Assembly: GCF_040222385.1 (NCBI RefSeq)
Contig: NZ_JAVKDF010000014.1
Coordinates: 1 to 64,000, forward strand
DNA: 64,000 nt
Origin: Imperialibacter sp040222385
GTDB lineage: Bacteria > Bacteroidota > Bacteroidia > Cytophagales > Cyclobacteriaceae
Direction of reading: 5' to 3'
Positions 41,104 to 50,069 of the stretch are shown here, one piece after another. Both the position numbers and the translations under genes were made by a program. The stretch's first letter is position 1. Each line of letters starts with the position of its first letter. Below the pieces are notes generated by a model. It was given only the letters and a program-made list of their open reading frames with translations, was not told the DNA's origin and searched no databases.

Positions 41104-41997
41104 ATGGAAGCGATCGATAGTGTGCATCTTAATTTTAGTCAGGGATCTGCCTGGGGTCTAAACTTGCTGCTGGCCTTCATCATGTTCAGCGTGGCCATTG
41201 AACTTTCGGTGGGAGATTTTAAAAAGATTGCCCAATACCCGAAAGCGGCGGTTGTAGGTATCATCTCACAGTTCCTCGTCCTTCCTCTTCTGACTTTTCT
41301 TCTCATACTGGCGTGGGAACCGGCCCCAAGTATTGCTCTGGGCATGATCATGGTAGCGGCCTGCCCTGGTGGTAATGTCTCGAATTTTTTCTCTTTCATG
41401 GCCAAAGGCAATGTGGCACTATCAGTCACCCTCACCGCATTTTCAACTGTAGGTGCTATTCTTTTCACCCCTATCAATCTATCATTCTGGGCCAGCCAAT
41501 ATGAGCCTACCGCCAGGTTGCTTACAAAAGTGGATCTTTCCGTTTTAGATGTTTTTACGGCCGTATTCATCATACTTGGCGTGCCACTTATCGTAGGCAT
41601 GACAGCAAAGCACAAAGCCCCGGAATGGTGCCTGAAATATGGCAATGTATTTCGCAAGGTCTCCCTGGGCATCTTTGCGCTATTCGTTGTTGGAGCCCTT
41701 ACCGCCAACTACGAAATATTTTACAACCATATTTACCTGGTCGTCATTCTAGTATTGATCCACAATGCGCTTGCCCTGGGTGGAGGCTATGCCCTGGCCA
41801 GATTCTCCGGTTTGACATCCACTGATCGTCGTACGATTGCTATTGAAACAGGAATTCAAAACTCGGGCTTGGGACTTTTGCTCATATTTACTTTTTTTGA
41901 CGGCTTGGGAGGCATGGCGCTGATTGCCGCCTGGTGGGGCATCTGGCACATGGTATCCGGGATGACCGTGAGTTACCTGTGGTCCCGTTCCAACTAA
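41104..41997 (+). CDS. Bile acid:sodium symporter (BASS) family transporter
   Basis: 297 residues, about nine membrane helices. Family features include FSVAIELSVGDFKKIAQYPKAAVVGIISQFLVLPLLTF (about 26-63), MIMVAACPGGNVSNFFSFMAKGNVALSVTLTAFST (about 80-114), and RTIAIETGIQNSGLGLLLI near 243-261; the GGNxSN and ExGxQN stretches line the sodium sites. Bacterial members import organic anions with Na+; the physiological substrate here is unknown. The acyltransferase gene follows after 15 bp. Confidence 0.9.
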   Translation: MEAIDSVHLNFSQGSAWGLNLLLAFIMFSVAIELSVGDFKKIAQYPKAAVVGIISQFLVLPLLTFLLILAWEPAPSIALGMIMVAACPGGNVSNFFSFMAKGNVALSVTLTAFSTVGAILFTPINLSFWASQYEPTARLLTKVDLSVLDVFTAVFIILGVPLIVGMTAKHKAPEWCLKYGNVFRKVSLGIFALFVVGALTANYEIFYNHIYLVVILVLIHNALALGGGYALARFSGLTSTDRRTIAIETGIQNSGLGLLLIFTFFDGLGGMALIAAWWGIWHMVSGMTVSYLWSRSN

Positions 41998-42012
41998 ACT
42001 TTAACGTTATAC

Positions 42013-43023
42013 ATGATCTATTTCATTTTTCGGCCAATTGTTAGGGTCGCTCTATGGTTTTTCTACGGCCATTTCAAGGTTTCCGGTCTCGAAAATTTAC
42101 CAAGGAATGCCCCTGTCATCCTTGCCCCTAATCACCAGAACTCATTTTTGGATGCCATTCTCCCCGCCTGTTTTCAGCCCAGGTCGCTTCATTTCCTCAC
42201 CCGCTCCGACGTGTTCAAGAAAGGGCTGATACAAAAAATTCTTTTTGGTTTTCATATGTGGCCTGTCTATAGGCAGCGAGACGGCAAGGATACCCTTGGA
42301 AAAAATGAAGAAGTGTTTAAAAACTGTAGTCAGCTACTGAGGGATAATGGATGTCTGCTACTGTTTCCGGAAGGTGACCAAATCTGCGCACACAACCTTA
42401 GGCCGCTCAAGAAGGGAATGGCTCGTATTGCATTCCAGTCAGCACAGGAGTCTAACTTTGAAAAGGAAATTTATATTGTGCCGGTGGGACTGAACTACGA
42501 GCACTACTGGAATTTCAATACGGCGTTTCAGATGCGTTTCGGCAAACCGGTCAAAGTGCTCGATTTCAAGAAAGATTATGAAGAGAGCGAACAAAAAGGA
42601 CTGCTGTCGCTTACCAAAGCGGTGAGTGACGGTATGGAGCAGGAGATCATCCAGATTGGCAGCAGTGCCAATGAAAATTTTTGGTTCGAAGAAGCTGGGC
42701 TTTCGGGGGTAGATTTAACGTCGCCTGAATTTTTCAGAAACATAGACGTCGACTCAAGACCTGCACCCAAACCAAAGAAAAGAAAAATTAACCCACTGGC
42801 CCGTGCTTTACACTGGCCCGTGCTAGCACTCCTTTCCCGTTTCTTGAAAAGTAAAATCAAAGACACCAAGTTTCTTGGTGCTGTAAAGTTCGGAATGGGC
42901 ATGGTCTTCTTCCCAATATATTACCTGATTGTATTCACCGCCAGTGTAGCCCTTTCTGGTAGTTGGTGGCTGGGAACGGGATTAGTTGTTTTTATGATTC
43001 TATCCCTGAAGATAAAAAGCTAA
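42013..43023 (+). CDS. PlsC-like glycerol-phosphate acyltransferase family protein
   Basis: 336 residues. Motif I is NHQNSFLDA (about 35-43), an Hx5D spacing seen in a Bacteroidota subgroup in place of Hx4D. LFPEGDQICAHNLRPLKKGMARIAF (about 117-141) holds motif III and the phosphate-binding Glu-Gly. Two C-terminal hydrophobic segments (MGMVFFPIYYLIVFTASVAL; WWLGTGLVVFMILSL) anchor it. It should acylate a lipid acceptor at the membrane; lysophosphatidic acid is not certain. Likely co-transcribed with the symporter. Confidence 0.85.
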   Translation: MIYFIFRPIVRVALWFFYGHFKVSGLENLPRNAPVILAPNHQNSFLDAILPACFQPRSLHFLTRSDVFKKGLIQKILFGFHMWPVYRQRDGKDTLGKNEEVFKNCSQLLRDNGCLLLFPEGDQICAHNLRPLKKGMARIAFQSAQESNFEKEIYIVPVGLNYEHYWNFNTAFQMRFGKPVKVLDFKKDYEESEQKGLLSLTKAVSDGMEQEIIQIGSSANENFWFEEAGLSGVDLTSPEFFRNIDVDSRPAPKPKKRKINPLARALHWPVLALLSRFLKSKIKDTKFLGAVKFGMGMVFFPIYYLIVFTASVALSGSWWLGTGLVVFMILSLKIKS

Positions 43024-44192
43024 GCTTTGCTGTACTCAAAAGTGCCATGTGCACTGGAAATCGTGACAAGCGGGCTAGCTGAGGCCTTCACCTCACCTAT
43101 AATTTGCGCATCAACTCCGAAACTGTTCGCAATTTGAATCATGTTCTCAGCTGAATCAGCGTCGGTATATATTTCCATCCGATGACCCATATTGAAGACT
43201 TTGTACATCTCCTTCCAATCTGTACCACTTTCTTCCTGAATGATCCTGAATAAAGGCGGTACGTCAAACATGTTGTTTTTTACAACATGGTTCTCAGTGA
43301 TAAAGTGGAGTACTTTGGTTTGTGCTCCGCCACTGCAATGGACGATTCCATCAATCGCTGCCCGGTGGTGTTTAAAAATCTCCATCATTACCGGTGCGTA
43401 TGTCCGTGTAGGAGACAGCACTAGCTTACCCATATCTAACGGAACACCGGCCACCCTGTCGGTTAGCTTGTATTTCCCTGAGTACACCAGGTCTCTTGCT
43501 ACCGCAGCATCATAACTTTCAGGATATTTGCCCGCATAGGCCTTTTCAAAAACATCATGACGTGCAGAAGTTAGTCCGTTGCTACCCATGCCTCCATTGT
43601 AACTGGTTTCGTACGTAGCCCGGCCATAGGACGCCAGTCCGACAATCACATTGCCCGGCTTTATTCTGTCTGTTGTGATAACGTCCGAGCGCTTCATTCT
43701 GGCAATCACTGTGCTGTCGACTATAATCGTTCTAACCAGGTCGCCGACGTCGGCAGTCTCGCCGCCCGTCAATGCTATATTCACACCGTGGTCTCTCAAT
43801 AGCTGCAGGACTTCCTCAGTACCGTTAATAATTGCTGAGATGACCTCTCCCGGCACTTTATGCTTATTACGCCCAATGGTCGAGGAGAGAAGAATGTTGT
43901 CGGTAGCCCCCACGCAGAGCAGGTCGTCGGTGTTCATAATGACTGCATCCTGGGCAATGCCCTTCCAAACACTTAAGTCGCCCGTTTCTTTCCAATACAG
44001 GTAGGCTAGCGATGACTTGGTGCCGGCACCATCAGCATGCATAATATTGCACCATTCAGCGTCATTGCCCAGCATGTCGGGCACAATCTTGCAAAATGCT
44101 TTGGGGAAAAGACCTTTGTCAAGTTTCGAAATTGCCTGGTGCACGTCTTCCTTGTCGGCCGACACACCTCTTTGCAGGTAGCGCTCGTTCAT
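43020..44192 (-). CDS. purM: Phosphoribosylformylglycinamidine cyclo-ligase (AIR synthetase)
   Basis: Read from ATG 44192 (390 residues, beginning MNERYLQRGVSA, the conserved N-terminus). It has IMHADGAGTKSSLAYLYWKETGD (about 49-71), QDAVIMNTDDLLCVGAT, ALTGGETADVGDLVRTI (about 143-159) and GNVIVGLASYGRATYE (about 180-195). It converts FGAM to AIR with ATP in purine synthesis. The Bacteroidota form is about 40 residues longer than E. coli PurM (345). TATTTTTG on the minus strand (44204-44197) ends 4 nt before the ATG, so the mRNA may be leaderless. Overlaps the acyltransferase tail by 4 bp, convergent. Confidence 0.93.
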   Translation of the reverse strand: MNERYLQRGVSADKEDVHQAISKLDKGLFPKAFCKIVPDMLGNDAEWCNIMHADGAGTKSSLAYLYWKETGDLSVWKGIAQDAVIMNTDDLLCVGATDNILLSSTIGRNKHKVPGEVISAIINGTEEVLQLLRDHGVNIALTGGETADVGDLVRTIIVDSTVIARMKRSDVITTDRIKPGNVIVGLASYGRATYETSYNGGMGSNGLTSARHDVFEKAYAGKYPESYDAAVARDLVYSGKYKLTDRVAGVPLDMGKLVLSPTRTYAPVMMEIFKHHRAAIDGIVHCSGGAQTKVLHFITENHVVKNNMFDVPPLFRIIQEESGTDWKEMYKVFNMGHRMEIYTDADSAENMIQIANSFGVDAQIIGEVKASASPLVTISSAHGTFEYSKA

Positions 44193-44280
44193 CCGACAAA
44201 AATAAGCGACCCACAAGAATTGTTCGCCTTCTTTAGTCAATTAATTGAAGACATGCGAGCGACTGGGCTGTAGATTATGA

Positions 44281-44829
44281 TTAGATAGTAAACTCCTTTA
44301 AAAGGATGTTCTTCCTCGTTTCGGGATCTTCCCTGTAGATCACAATCCTTCGGCACTCGAAAGCATCGGGAACAGACGCACTGGCAAGGAACTTAATCGC
44401 CTTGTCGTAGTTGTCACCCTTGATGTAGTTGCCAATGGTGATGTGGTGCCTCAGGTATTTTTCAAAATCTTCGTGCTGAGGTTTCTCTCCAGTCAGGTAA
44501 TCTTTGAAGGCCTGGTGAAGGCTATTGGTTAATACCCTTAGAGGGAGTGACTTCTCCACATCCACAAAAATCAAACCCCTGCCGGGTGCGATAATTTTAT
44601 TCAATGAGATGTCGAAAGGAAGAACACCTGTCACTACTTTTTCAACAGCCTGCACAAGCGGCTCGAGGTGACCCTGTTCAACTTTCAGATAAATAAGGGA
44701 AATGTGCGGCTCATAGTCCCAATAGAAAAAGTTGCCTATTTTCTCCTTAAGCTGAAGCTTGAGTTTTTGGATATGAGAATAGACCGGCTCCGTGGGAAGC
44801 AAAAAGACCTTTACAGTGTCGAGCGCCAT
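44281..44829 (-). CDS. 2H phosphoesterase (2'-5' RNA ligase/cyclic phosphodiesterase family)
   Basis: 182 residues with the two HxS/T motifs of the 2H fold: His42 in PHISLIYL and His129 in HHITIGNY. Relatives open 2',3'-cyclic phosphates or join tRNA halves through 2'-5' links. The cellular substrate is unknown. The ATG overlaps the stop of the PorE-like gene (TAATG), so the two are translationally coupled, though no functional link is known. Confidence 0.85.
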   Translation of the reverse strand: MALDTVKVFLLPTEPVYSHIQKLKLQLKEKIGNFFYWDYEPHISLIYLKVEQGHLEPLVQAVEKVVTGVLPFDISLNKIIAPGRGLIFVDVEKSLPLRVLTNSLHQAFKDYLTGEKPQHEDFEKYLRHHITIGNYIKGDNYDKAIKFLASASVPDAFECRRIVIYREDPETRKNILLKEFTI

Positions 44830-46847
44830 TACTGTTGTTCTCCCCCGTTTCCTCGTTTAAAATACTTATCAAACTCATCGTCTTCCAGCGAGCCGGGCTG
44901 ATCTTCGTCTTCGATGATGAACTTAGACTTGTCGTATTTTGTCACTTTAAATTCGGTACGACGGTTGACCTGATGCTCCTCCTCAGTTTGTGCTTCTTTG
45001 ATGATCAACTGAGTTTCTCCATACCCTCGGGCCACCATACGGGAGGCGTTTATTCCCTGTGAAACAAGGTATCTAACCGCTGATCTGGCCCTTCTATCTG
45101 AAAGGTCAAGGTTATAGTCGTCGGGAGCCCGATCATCTGTGTGAGAAGCAAGTTCAATTTCAATCTCTGGGTTGTCTCTCATGAGCTGTGCCAGTTTGTC
45201 AAGCTCCACTGCAGCATCAGCCCTAATGTCGTCCTTGTCCAGATCGTAGTAGATATTTTCCAACACAATCGGCTTTTGCATAATAATTTTGTCGAGCCGG
45301 ATTTTTGTCTCAAAAGTTATGTTCGTAATCAGCTCAGTAAGTGTGCTTCTGTCAGGCGTTTTGCCTACAGTGCTAAAGTCGATCCTGGTGGTGAAGTAGT
45401 CTGGCTTTTCGGCTACCAGATAATAGTTTTCTTCCCCAAAAACCTGAAAATTGAAGGAGCCATCGTCACCGGTGAAGGTTTCGCTAATCAGCTTGTCATC
45501 TTTTTCATCCAGAAGTCTCACTTTGGTATTGCCTAAAATCTCGTCAGTTCCGGTAGCATCGGGCGTCACAGTAGTCCCTGCCAGATGAAAATTGATGATT
45601 TTCAGATTAGGGTCGTCATTGACAAAGGTATAAATGTCGTCATCGCCCTTTCCACCGGGTCTGTTGGAAGAAAAGAAGCCTCTCGTAGGATTAAAAAGGA
45701 ACAAGCCAAAATCGTCTCCTTCCGAGTTGACAGGTGCCCCAAGGTTGTCTACCCTCATCGCTCCGCCCTGTCGCTTGGCCACAAAAATATCCATGCTGCC
45801 GAGCCCCGGATGCCCGTTGGAAGAGAAGTAGAGCGAGCCATCCTCTGCCATGTAAGGGAACGCCTCGTCGCCCGCTGTGTTGATTTCAGGCCCCAGGTTT
45901 CTGATATCCACCCAACGGCCCCGGTTGTTTAGGGTAGCCGAGTAAATGTCGCTGCCACCCAGTCCGCCTGGTCTGTCCGACGCCCAGTACAAAGTGGTGC
46001 CATCAGGACTCATAGCCGGGCTGCTGTCCCACGACGAAGGTTCATTGACATTGACGGGCCTTGGGGTAGACCAGCGCCCGTTCCTATATCGGGTAAAAAA
46101 CAAGTTAATTTGTTCGGCATCACTGCTTTTTCCTGTGTTGCCTTTGGCAAAAATCATCGTAAAGCCATCTGAAGAAAAGGCAACAGACCCTTCGTTAACT
46201 CCTGGGTCATTAATAACCGGATCCAGGGCTTTCAGCGAGGTGAGGTCGACAACGGCGCCTCTTGTTTTCACACTGTAAATATCTGTAAAACCCGTACCAG
46301 TGGCCTTGTACACTTTTCCACCATCTCTGTTTGAGGTGAAATACAGGTCGCCCTTATTGTAAACAGGGCTATATTCCGTAGCTGGTGTGTTAACCGTTTC
46401 AAGGTTTTTTACCCTGTAGTACGACTCTCTGTCTTTCAAAAGATCAAGCTTCTCAAGGCTCGCCAGATCATCTTCTGCGAGCTTCTTGATAGATGGCGTT
46501 GAAGCTTTCAGTAAGTAGTCATTCAGCGCATCTTTAGCGTCGTCATATTTCCCTACTGCTTTGAGGGCTTGAGCATATTCAAACCAGGCCATTTCGTCAT
46601 CAATACCATTCTGAATAGCAGCACGATAGTAGGGCGCTCCCTGGCCAATTTTATTCGACTTCTTGTAAGCTTCCGCAAGCCGGTAATTGAGGTCAGGATC
46701 TCGTGGATTTTTCTTCACCAGTGTCTGATACTGGTCGATAGCAACGTCATATTCCGCATTGGCATATGACTTTTCTGCTTTTTTGGAAACACTGCATCCA
46801 GCCAGAAAAAACAATCCCAATACTAGTCCCAAACAGGTGTTTCTCAT
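44829..46847 (-). CDS. OmpA-family lipoprotein with TPR and PD40 repeats (PorE-like)
   Basis: 672 residues from ATG 46847, chosen because MRNTCLGLVLGLFFLAGC is then a proper lipoprotein leader. Order: TPR-like helices (about 20-130), a beta-propeller of PD40 repeats with the motif AFSSDGFTMIFA, AMSPDGTTLYWASDRPGGLGGSDIY, and FSSNGHPGLGSMDIF (about 140-420), a carboxypeptidase-regulatory-like domain (about 435-525), and a C-terminal OmpA domain. The OmpA domain has NIYYDLDKDDIRADAA and the peptidoglycan-binding SHTDDRAPDDYNLDLSDRRARSAVRYL (about 540-640). This is the plan of PorE, a part of the type IX secretion system, but Bacteroidota have many such paralogues. Confidence 0.85.
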   Translation of the reverse strand: MRNTCLGLVLGLFFLAGCSVSKKAEKSYANAEYDVAIDQYQTLVKKNPRDPDLNYRLAEAYKKSNKIGQGAPYYRAAIQNGIDDEMAWFEYAQALKAVGKYDDAKDALNDYLLKASTPSIKKLAEDDLASLEKLDLLKDRESYYRVKNLETVNTPATEYSPVYNKGDLYFTSNRDGGKVYKATGTGFTDIYSVKTRGAVVDLTSLKALDPVINDPGVNEGSVAFSSDGFTMIFAKGNTGKSSDAEQINLFFTRYRNGRWSTPRPVNVNEPSSWDSSPAMSPDGTTLYWASDRPGGLGGSDIYSATLNNRGRWVDIRNLGPEINTAGDEAFPYMAEDGSLYFSSNGHPGLGSMDIFVAKRQGGAMRVDNLGAPVNSEGDDFGLFLFNPTRGFFSSNRPGGKGDDDIYTFVNDDPNLKIINFHLAGTTVTPDATGTDEILGNTKVRLLDEKDDKLISETFTGDDGSFNFQVFGEENYYLVAEKPDYFTTRIDFSTVGKTPDRSTLTELITNITFETKIRLDKIIMQKPIVLENIYYDLDKDDIRADAAVELDKLAQLMRDNPEIEIELASHTDDRAPDDYNLDLSDRRARSAVRYLVSQGINASRMVARGYGETQLIIKEAQTEEEHQVNRRTEFKVTKYDKSKFIIEDEDQPGSLEDDEFDKYFKRGNGGEQQ

Positions 46848-46902
46848 AACAACTACTATTAAACGAGGTACAACCTTCAAACACTCAATTTAACGAATGT
46901 CC

Positions 46903-47406
46903 CTATTGAAAGGTATGCGCAGTTTTAAAATAACGTTTCAACCAGGTGTCTCCAGCCGCCACCAGCCAATTTGCTTTCAGGTCTTCCTTTGAACTTATCA
47001 GTGTGTTGAATGCCAGAGAATCGGCCCCTAGCACACCACTTGCTACTTTTGGTTTTATTTCTTGCAGCTTAACTCTCTCAAGAGACTGCCCATTTTTAAA
47101 AATCACTGTGTCTCTTGTAAAAAAGTCTACTTTCAGTTTTTCCTGAAGTATTTGGAGTTCGTGAACAGATGCATCAATACTACAACCTGAAGCACCATAA
47201 GACGCTTCGTCGACTGCGATAATGACAAACACCTTATTTTCTATAATAAAAGAACTCGTAAGCGGCTGGTTATGGGCCTTCCACGAATCAAGAAATGAAG
47301 TAAGCGAACCGGAAAGCCACTCCACCTCTTCGTCGGTAAGGAATCTATCGCATTGGTACACCCACAACCTGCTGGTGTCCTCCATCTGATCAAAAGGAAT
47401 AAACAT
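46903..47406 (-). CDS. Conserved Bacteroidota protein of unknown function
   Basis: 167 residues, soluble, no signal peptide. The stretch LWVYQCDRFLTDEEVEWL (about 14-31) and ASYGASGCSIDASVHELQILQEKL (about 72-95) are familiar from a Bacteroidota family that databases often label ABC transporter ATPase. There is no Walker A or Walker B motif, so that label is not supported. It is upstream of the PorE-like gene in the same direction with a 55-bp gap. Confidence 0.75.
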   Translation of the reverse strand: MFIPFDQMEDTSRLWVYQCDRFLTDEEVEWLSGSLTSFLDSWKAHNQPLTSSFIIENKVFVIIAVDEASYGASGCSIDASVHELQILQEKLKVDFFTRDTVIFKNGQSLERVKLQEIKPKVASGVLGADSLAFNTLISSKEDLKANWLVAAGDTWLKRYFKTAHTFQ

Positions 47407-47505
47407 GCCTTATAATTTTTAGTAAATATAAAAGCCCGGGGCTACATGAACTAATCGAGCCGTCGCTATTACTAATAATTACAATAAAACTAAAGTTCCA
47501 ATCAA

Positions 47506-48303
47506 CTACGAATTTGACAGGTCAGAGTTTGATGCCAAAATGAGTTCTGCAAGGTCAAGCACCCTCACCTGACTCTCCTTTTCCTTGTTCTTGACCCCGT
47601 CCGACAACATGGTCATGCAGAACGGACAAGCGGCGGCTATCACCTCCGCACCGGTTGACAGTGCCTCTTCGGTGCGTTCAATATTGATTTCCTTATTGCC
47701 TTTCTCAGCGTCTTTAAACATTTGTGCTCCTCCGGCACCGCAGCAAAGCCCAGTAGTTCTGCATCTCTTCATTTCCACCAGATCAGCATCAAGTGCGGAA
47801 ATCACCTCTCTTGGCGCTTCATACACCTGATTGGCCCTGCCGAGGTAGCAGCTATCATGATAAGTAATCTTTTTGCCCTTAAAGGCCCCTCCGGCCACCT
47901 TCACTCTGCCTTCATTGATAAGTTGTTGCAGGTAGGTAGAATGGTGGATCACGTCGTAGTCGCCGCCAAGACTGGGATACTCATTCTTCAGGGTGTTGAA
48001 GCAGTGAGGGCAAGCCGTCACTATCTTTTTTATTTCATAGCCATTGAGCACTTGAATATTGGCCATGGCCTGCATTTGAAACAAAAACTCATTCCCGGCC
48101 CGCTTGGCAGGATCCCCGGTGCACGCCTCCTCCTGGCCCAAGACTGCAAATTTTATCCCGGCGTGGTTTAGGATTTTAACAAAGGCAGTCGTCACTCTCT
48201 TGTAACGGTCATCAAAAGAACCGGCACAGCCTACCCAGAACAACACTTCCGGCGACTCTCCTTTGGCGGCCATTTCGGCCATCGTTGCTATCTTATACTC
48301 CAT
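47506..48303 (-). CDS. Fe-S oxidoreductase subunit with two cysteine-rich (CCG) domains
   Basis: 265 residues. Two CCG-type domains: WVGCAGSFDDRYK with CPHCFNTLKNEYP (about 23-115), and YHDSCYLGRANQ with RTTGLCCGAGGAQM and CPFCMTMLSDG (about 148-245). This is the cluster-binding layout of HdrB/GlpC/LutA proteins. Encoded 3 nt after a membrane Fe-S protein, the pair should be a membrane-bound electron-transfer module, possibly handing electrons from a dehydrogenase to menaquinone. Partner dehydrogenase not identified. Confidence 0.9.
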   Translation of the reverse strand: MEYKIATMAEMAAKGESPEVLFWVGCAGSFDDRYKRVTTAFVKILNHAGIKFAVLGQEEACTGDPAKRAGNEFLFQMQAMANIQVLNGYEIKKIVTACPHCFNTLKNEYPSLGGDYDVIHHSTYLQQLINEGRVKVAGGAFKGKKITYHDSCYLGRANQVYEAPREVISALDADLVEMKRCRTTGLCCGAGGAQMFKDAEKGNKEINIERTEEALSTGAEVIAAACPFCMTMLSDGVKNKEKESQVRVLDLAELILASNSDLSNS

Positions 48304-48306
48304 TGT

Positions 48307-49641
48307 TTAGTCTTTTGAAGGTTCTTGTTTCAGTTCGTTGGCCCAATTGAACCGGTCGGAGGGTGGGAACTTCCAGGGAGCAAAATTATTCTCGATATTC
48401 GAAAACATGGTGTTCCACGAGGCTGGCGAGCCCGATTCTTCCATGGCCACATACTGTCGCATCTGCACAATGATATTCAAAGGGTCAATATTAACCGGAC
48501 AGGCTTCCGTGCAGGCATTGCATGTGGTGCAAGCGTTAATCTCTTCTTTGGAGATATGGTCACCCAGAAGAGACTTGCCATCTGCACCAGGCTCGCCACC
48601 TTTAGCAAGAAAGCTCCCGTACTCTTCCATCCGATCTCTCGTATCCATCATAATTTTACGGGGCGAAAGTTTTTTGCCAGTTATGTTAGCCGGGCACTCA
48701 GAGGTGCAGCGACCACATTCTGTGCAGGCATAGGCATCCATCAGGTTCTTCCAGCTCAAGTCCATTATGTCTTTGGCACCAAATCTTCCTACCTCTGCCG
48801 GAGGTGCGGCCTGGTCCGATTGGATTCCCAGCATCATCTTCACCTCATTGGTCACCGTCTCCATGTTCTCAAATTTCCCTTTCGCATTGAGGTTGGAGTA
48901 CCACGTGTTCGGGAATGCCATGAAAATGTGTAGATGCTTTGAGTAAGTGACATAAATAGCAAAGCCAAGAATGCCAATGATGTGAAACCACCAGGCAATC
49001 CGCTCAACAACAACCAATGTGCCAGTGCTAAGCCCTTCAAATAACGGAATAAGCACAGAGCTGATGTACAGAGTGCCTGTCTGATGATATGCCTCCGGCA
49101 ATTGAGTCTGCAACAACTGATCCGTGGCATTCATAGTCAGGATGGCCAGCATCAGGACGCTTTCAATTACCAAAATAAGGTTACCATCCAGTGCAGGCCA
49201 TCCTTTCATCTCAGGCTTTGCGAATCTCGGCACCCTCAAAATGTTTCTCCTTAACAGGAAGACAACACAGGCAACTAAAACGGCCAGCGCAAGAAATTCG
49301 AAAAAATTGATGGCCACTCCATAAAAGCTGCCAATAAAAGGAGCAAATAACCTGTGCGTTCCCAATATACCGTCGAGCACAAACTCCAGCACCTCCAGAT
49401 TAATGATGAGAAAGCCCGCATAAATGAAGAAATGAAAAAAGGCTGGAATAAAACGCTTGAACATCTTCTGCTGTCCGAATGCCACAAGCAGCATGGTCTT
49501 CCATCTTTCACTCTTACGATCCGATCTATCAAGAGGCCTTCCCAGTAAAATATTCTTTCTTATCTGCCGGATTCGACCGAAAAGCATAAAGCCCGCAACG
49601 GCCAGAATAGCTAAAAACGCAATTTGCGGAAGGTAGGTCAT
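48307..49641 (-). CDS. Membrane 4Fe-4S protein (HdrE/NarI-like domain fused to HdrD-like ferredoxin)
   Basis: 444 residues. Five or six membrane helices in the first 270 residues have histidines placed as in heme b-binding NarI-like domains (RFIPAFFHFFIYAGFLIIN; ERIAWWFHIIGILGFAIYVTYSKHLHIFM). Then come two 4Fe-4S motifs, CTECGRCTSECP (about 306-317) and CTTCNACTEACP (about 377-388). Together with the CCG protein downstream it forms a quinone-linked oxidoreductase found across Bacteroidota. It starts about 90 bp left of tRNA-Phe, divergent. Confidence 0.9.
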   Translation of the reverse strand: MTYLPQIAFLAILAVAGFMLFGRIRQIRKNILLGRPLDRSDRKSERWKTMLLVAFGQQKMFKRFIPAFFHFFIYAGFLIINLEVLEFVLDGILGTHRLFAPFIGSFYGVAINFFEFLALAVLVACVVFLLRRNILRVPRFAKPEMKGWPALDGNLILVIESVLMLAILTMNATDQLLQTQLPEAYHQTGTLYISSVLIPLFEGLSTGTLVVVERIAWWFHIIGILGFAIYVTYSKHLHIFMAFPNTWYSNLNAKGKFENMETVTNEVKMMLGIQSDQAAPPAEVGRFGAKDIMDLSWKNLMDAYACTECGRCTSECPANITGKKLSPRKIMMDTRDRMEEYGSFLAKGGEPGADGKSLLGDHISKEEINACTTCNACTEACPVNIDPLNIIVQMRQYVAMEESGSPASWNTMFSNIENNFAPWKFPPSDRFNWANELKQEPSKD

Positions 49642-49679
49642 GTTGTTTGTCGCTAGTTTCCTTTATTTTTCAAATTGTT

Positions 49680-49710
49680 TTTGGATCAAATCATTTAATC
49701 CATACTTTTG
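49680..49710 (+). promoter_or_regulatory. tRNA-Phe promoter
   Basis: TTTG (49680-49683), exactly 19 bp, then TACTTTTG (49703-49710): a perfect Bacteroidota promoter. The start is expected near 49714, 13 nt before the tRNA. Confidence 0.85.
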
Positions 49711-49726
49711 CATTCTCATTTCTGAG

Positions 49727-49799
49727 GGTGCTGTAGCTCAGTTGGTAGAGCATCGGACTGAAAATCCGTGAGTCGGTGGTTCGAATCCACTCAGCACCA
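49727..49799 (+). tRNA. tRNA-Phe (anticodon GAA)
   Basis: 73 nt without encoded CCA. Acceptor GGTGCTG pairs with CAGCACC; D arm GCTCAGTTGGTAGAGC, anticodon loop CTGAAAA, T arm GGTTCGAATCC are all standard. A strong palindromic terminator follows 8 bp later. No integrated element is present at this tRNA. Confidence 0.98.
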
Positions 49800-49807
49800 C
49801 ATCACTT

Positions 49808-49833
49808 AAATGCCTTCGCTAGCGAAGGCATTT
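49808..49833 (+). terminator. tRNA-Phe terminator
   Basis: A 26-bp perfect palindrome (arms 49808-49820 and 49821-49833, core TGCCTTCGC) is followed by TCTTTTT. The rest of the gap up to 50069 shows no gene. Confidence 0.9.
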
Positions 49834-50069
49834 TCTTTTTCTATCCTCCTCATCCCACTATCCCACTTCTTCACGTAGCGATAGTCATCCGACTTTGCTT
49901 TCATTATTTCGAAGATATAAAGGATTTATGAAAAATAGTATGCATGCATACTAAATAGTTGACCAGCGACGCTCCAGGTCTACGGCAATCCGAAAAACAA
50001 TTCATAAAAGTTACCAAGGAACCGGAATGGCTCCCACGCAGCAGCGGTTCTAAAGCCTGTGAGGCTGAA

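Noticed and set aside
46903..47406. ABC transporter ATPase label often given to this family
   Set aside because: No Walker A, signature or Walker B motif in the 167 residues.
49727..49833. Second integrated element at tRNA-Phe
   Set aside because: No repeat of the tRNA 3' end and no integrase nearby; the palindrome after it is a normal terminator.
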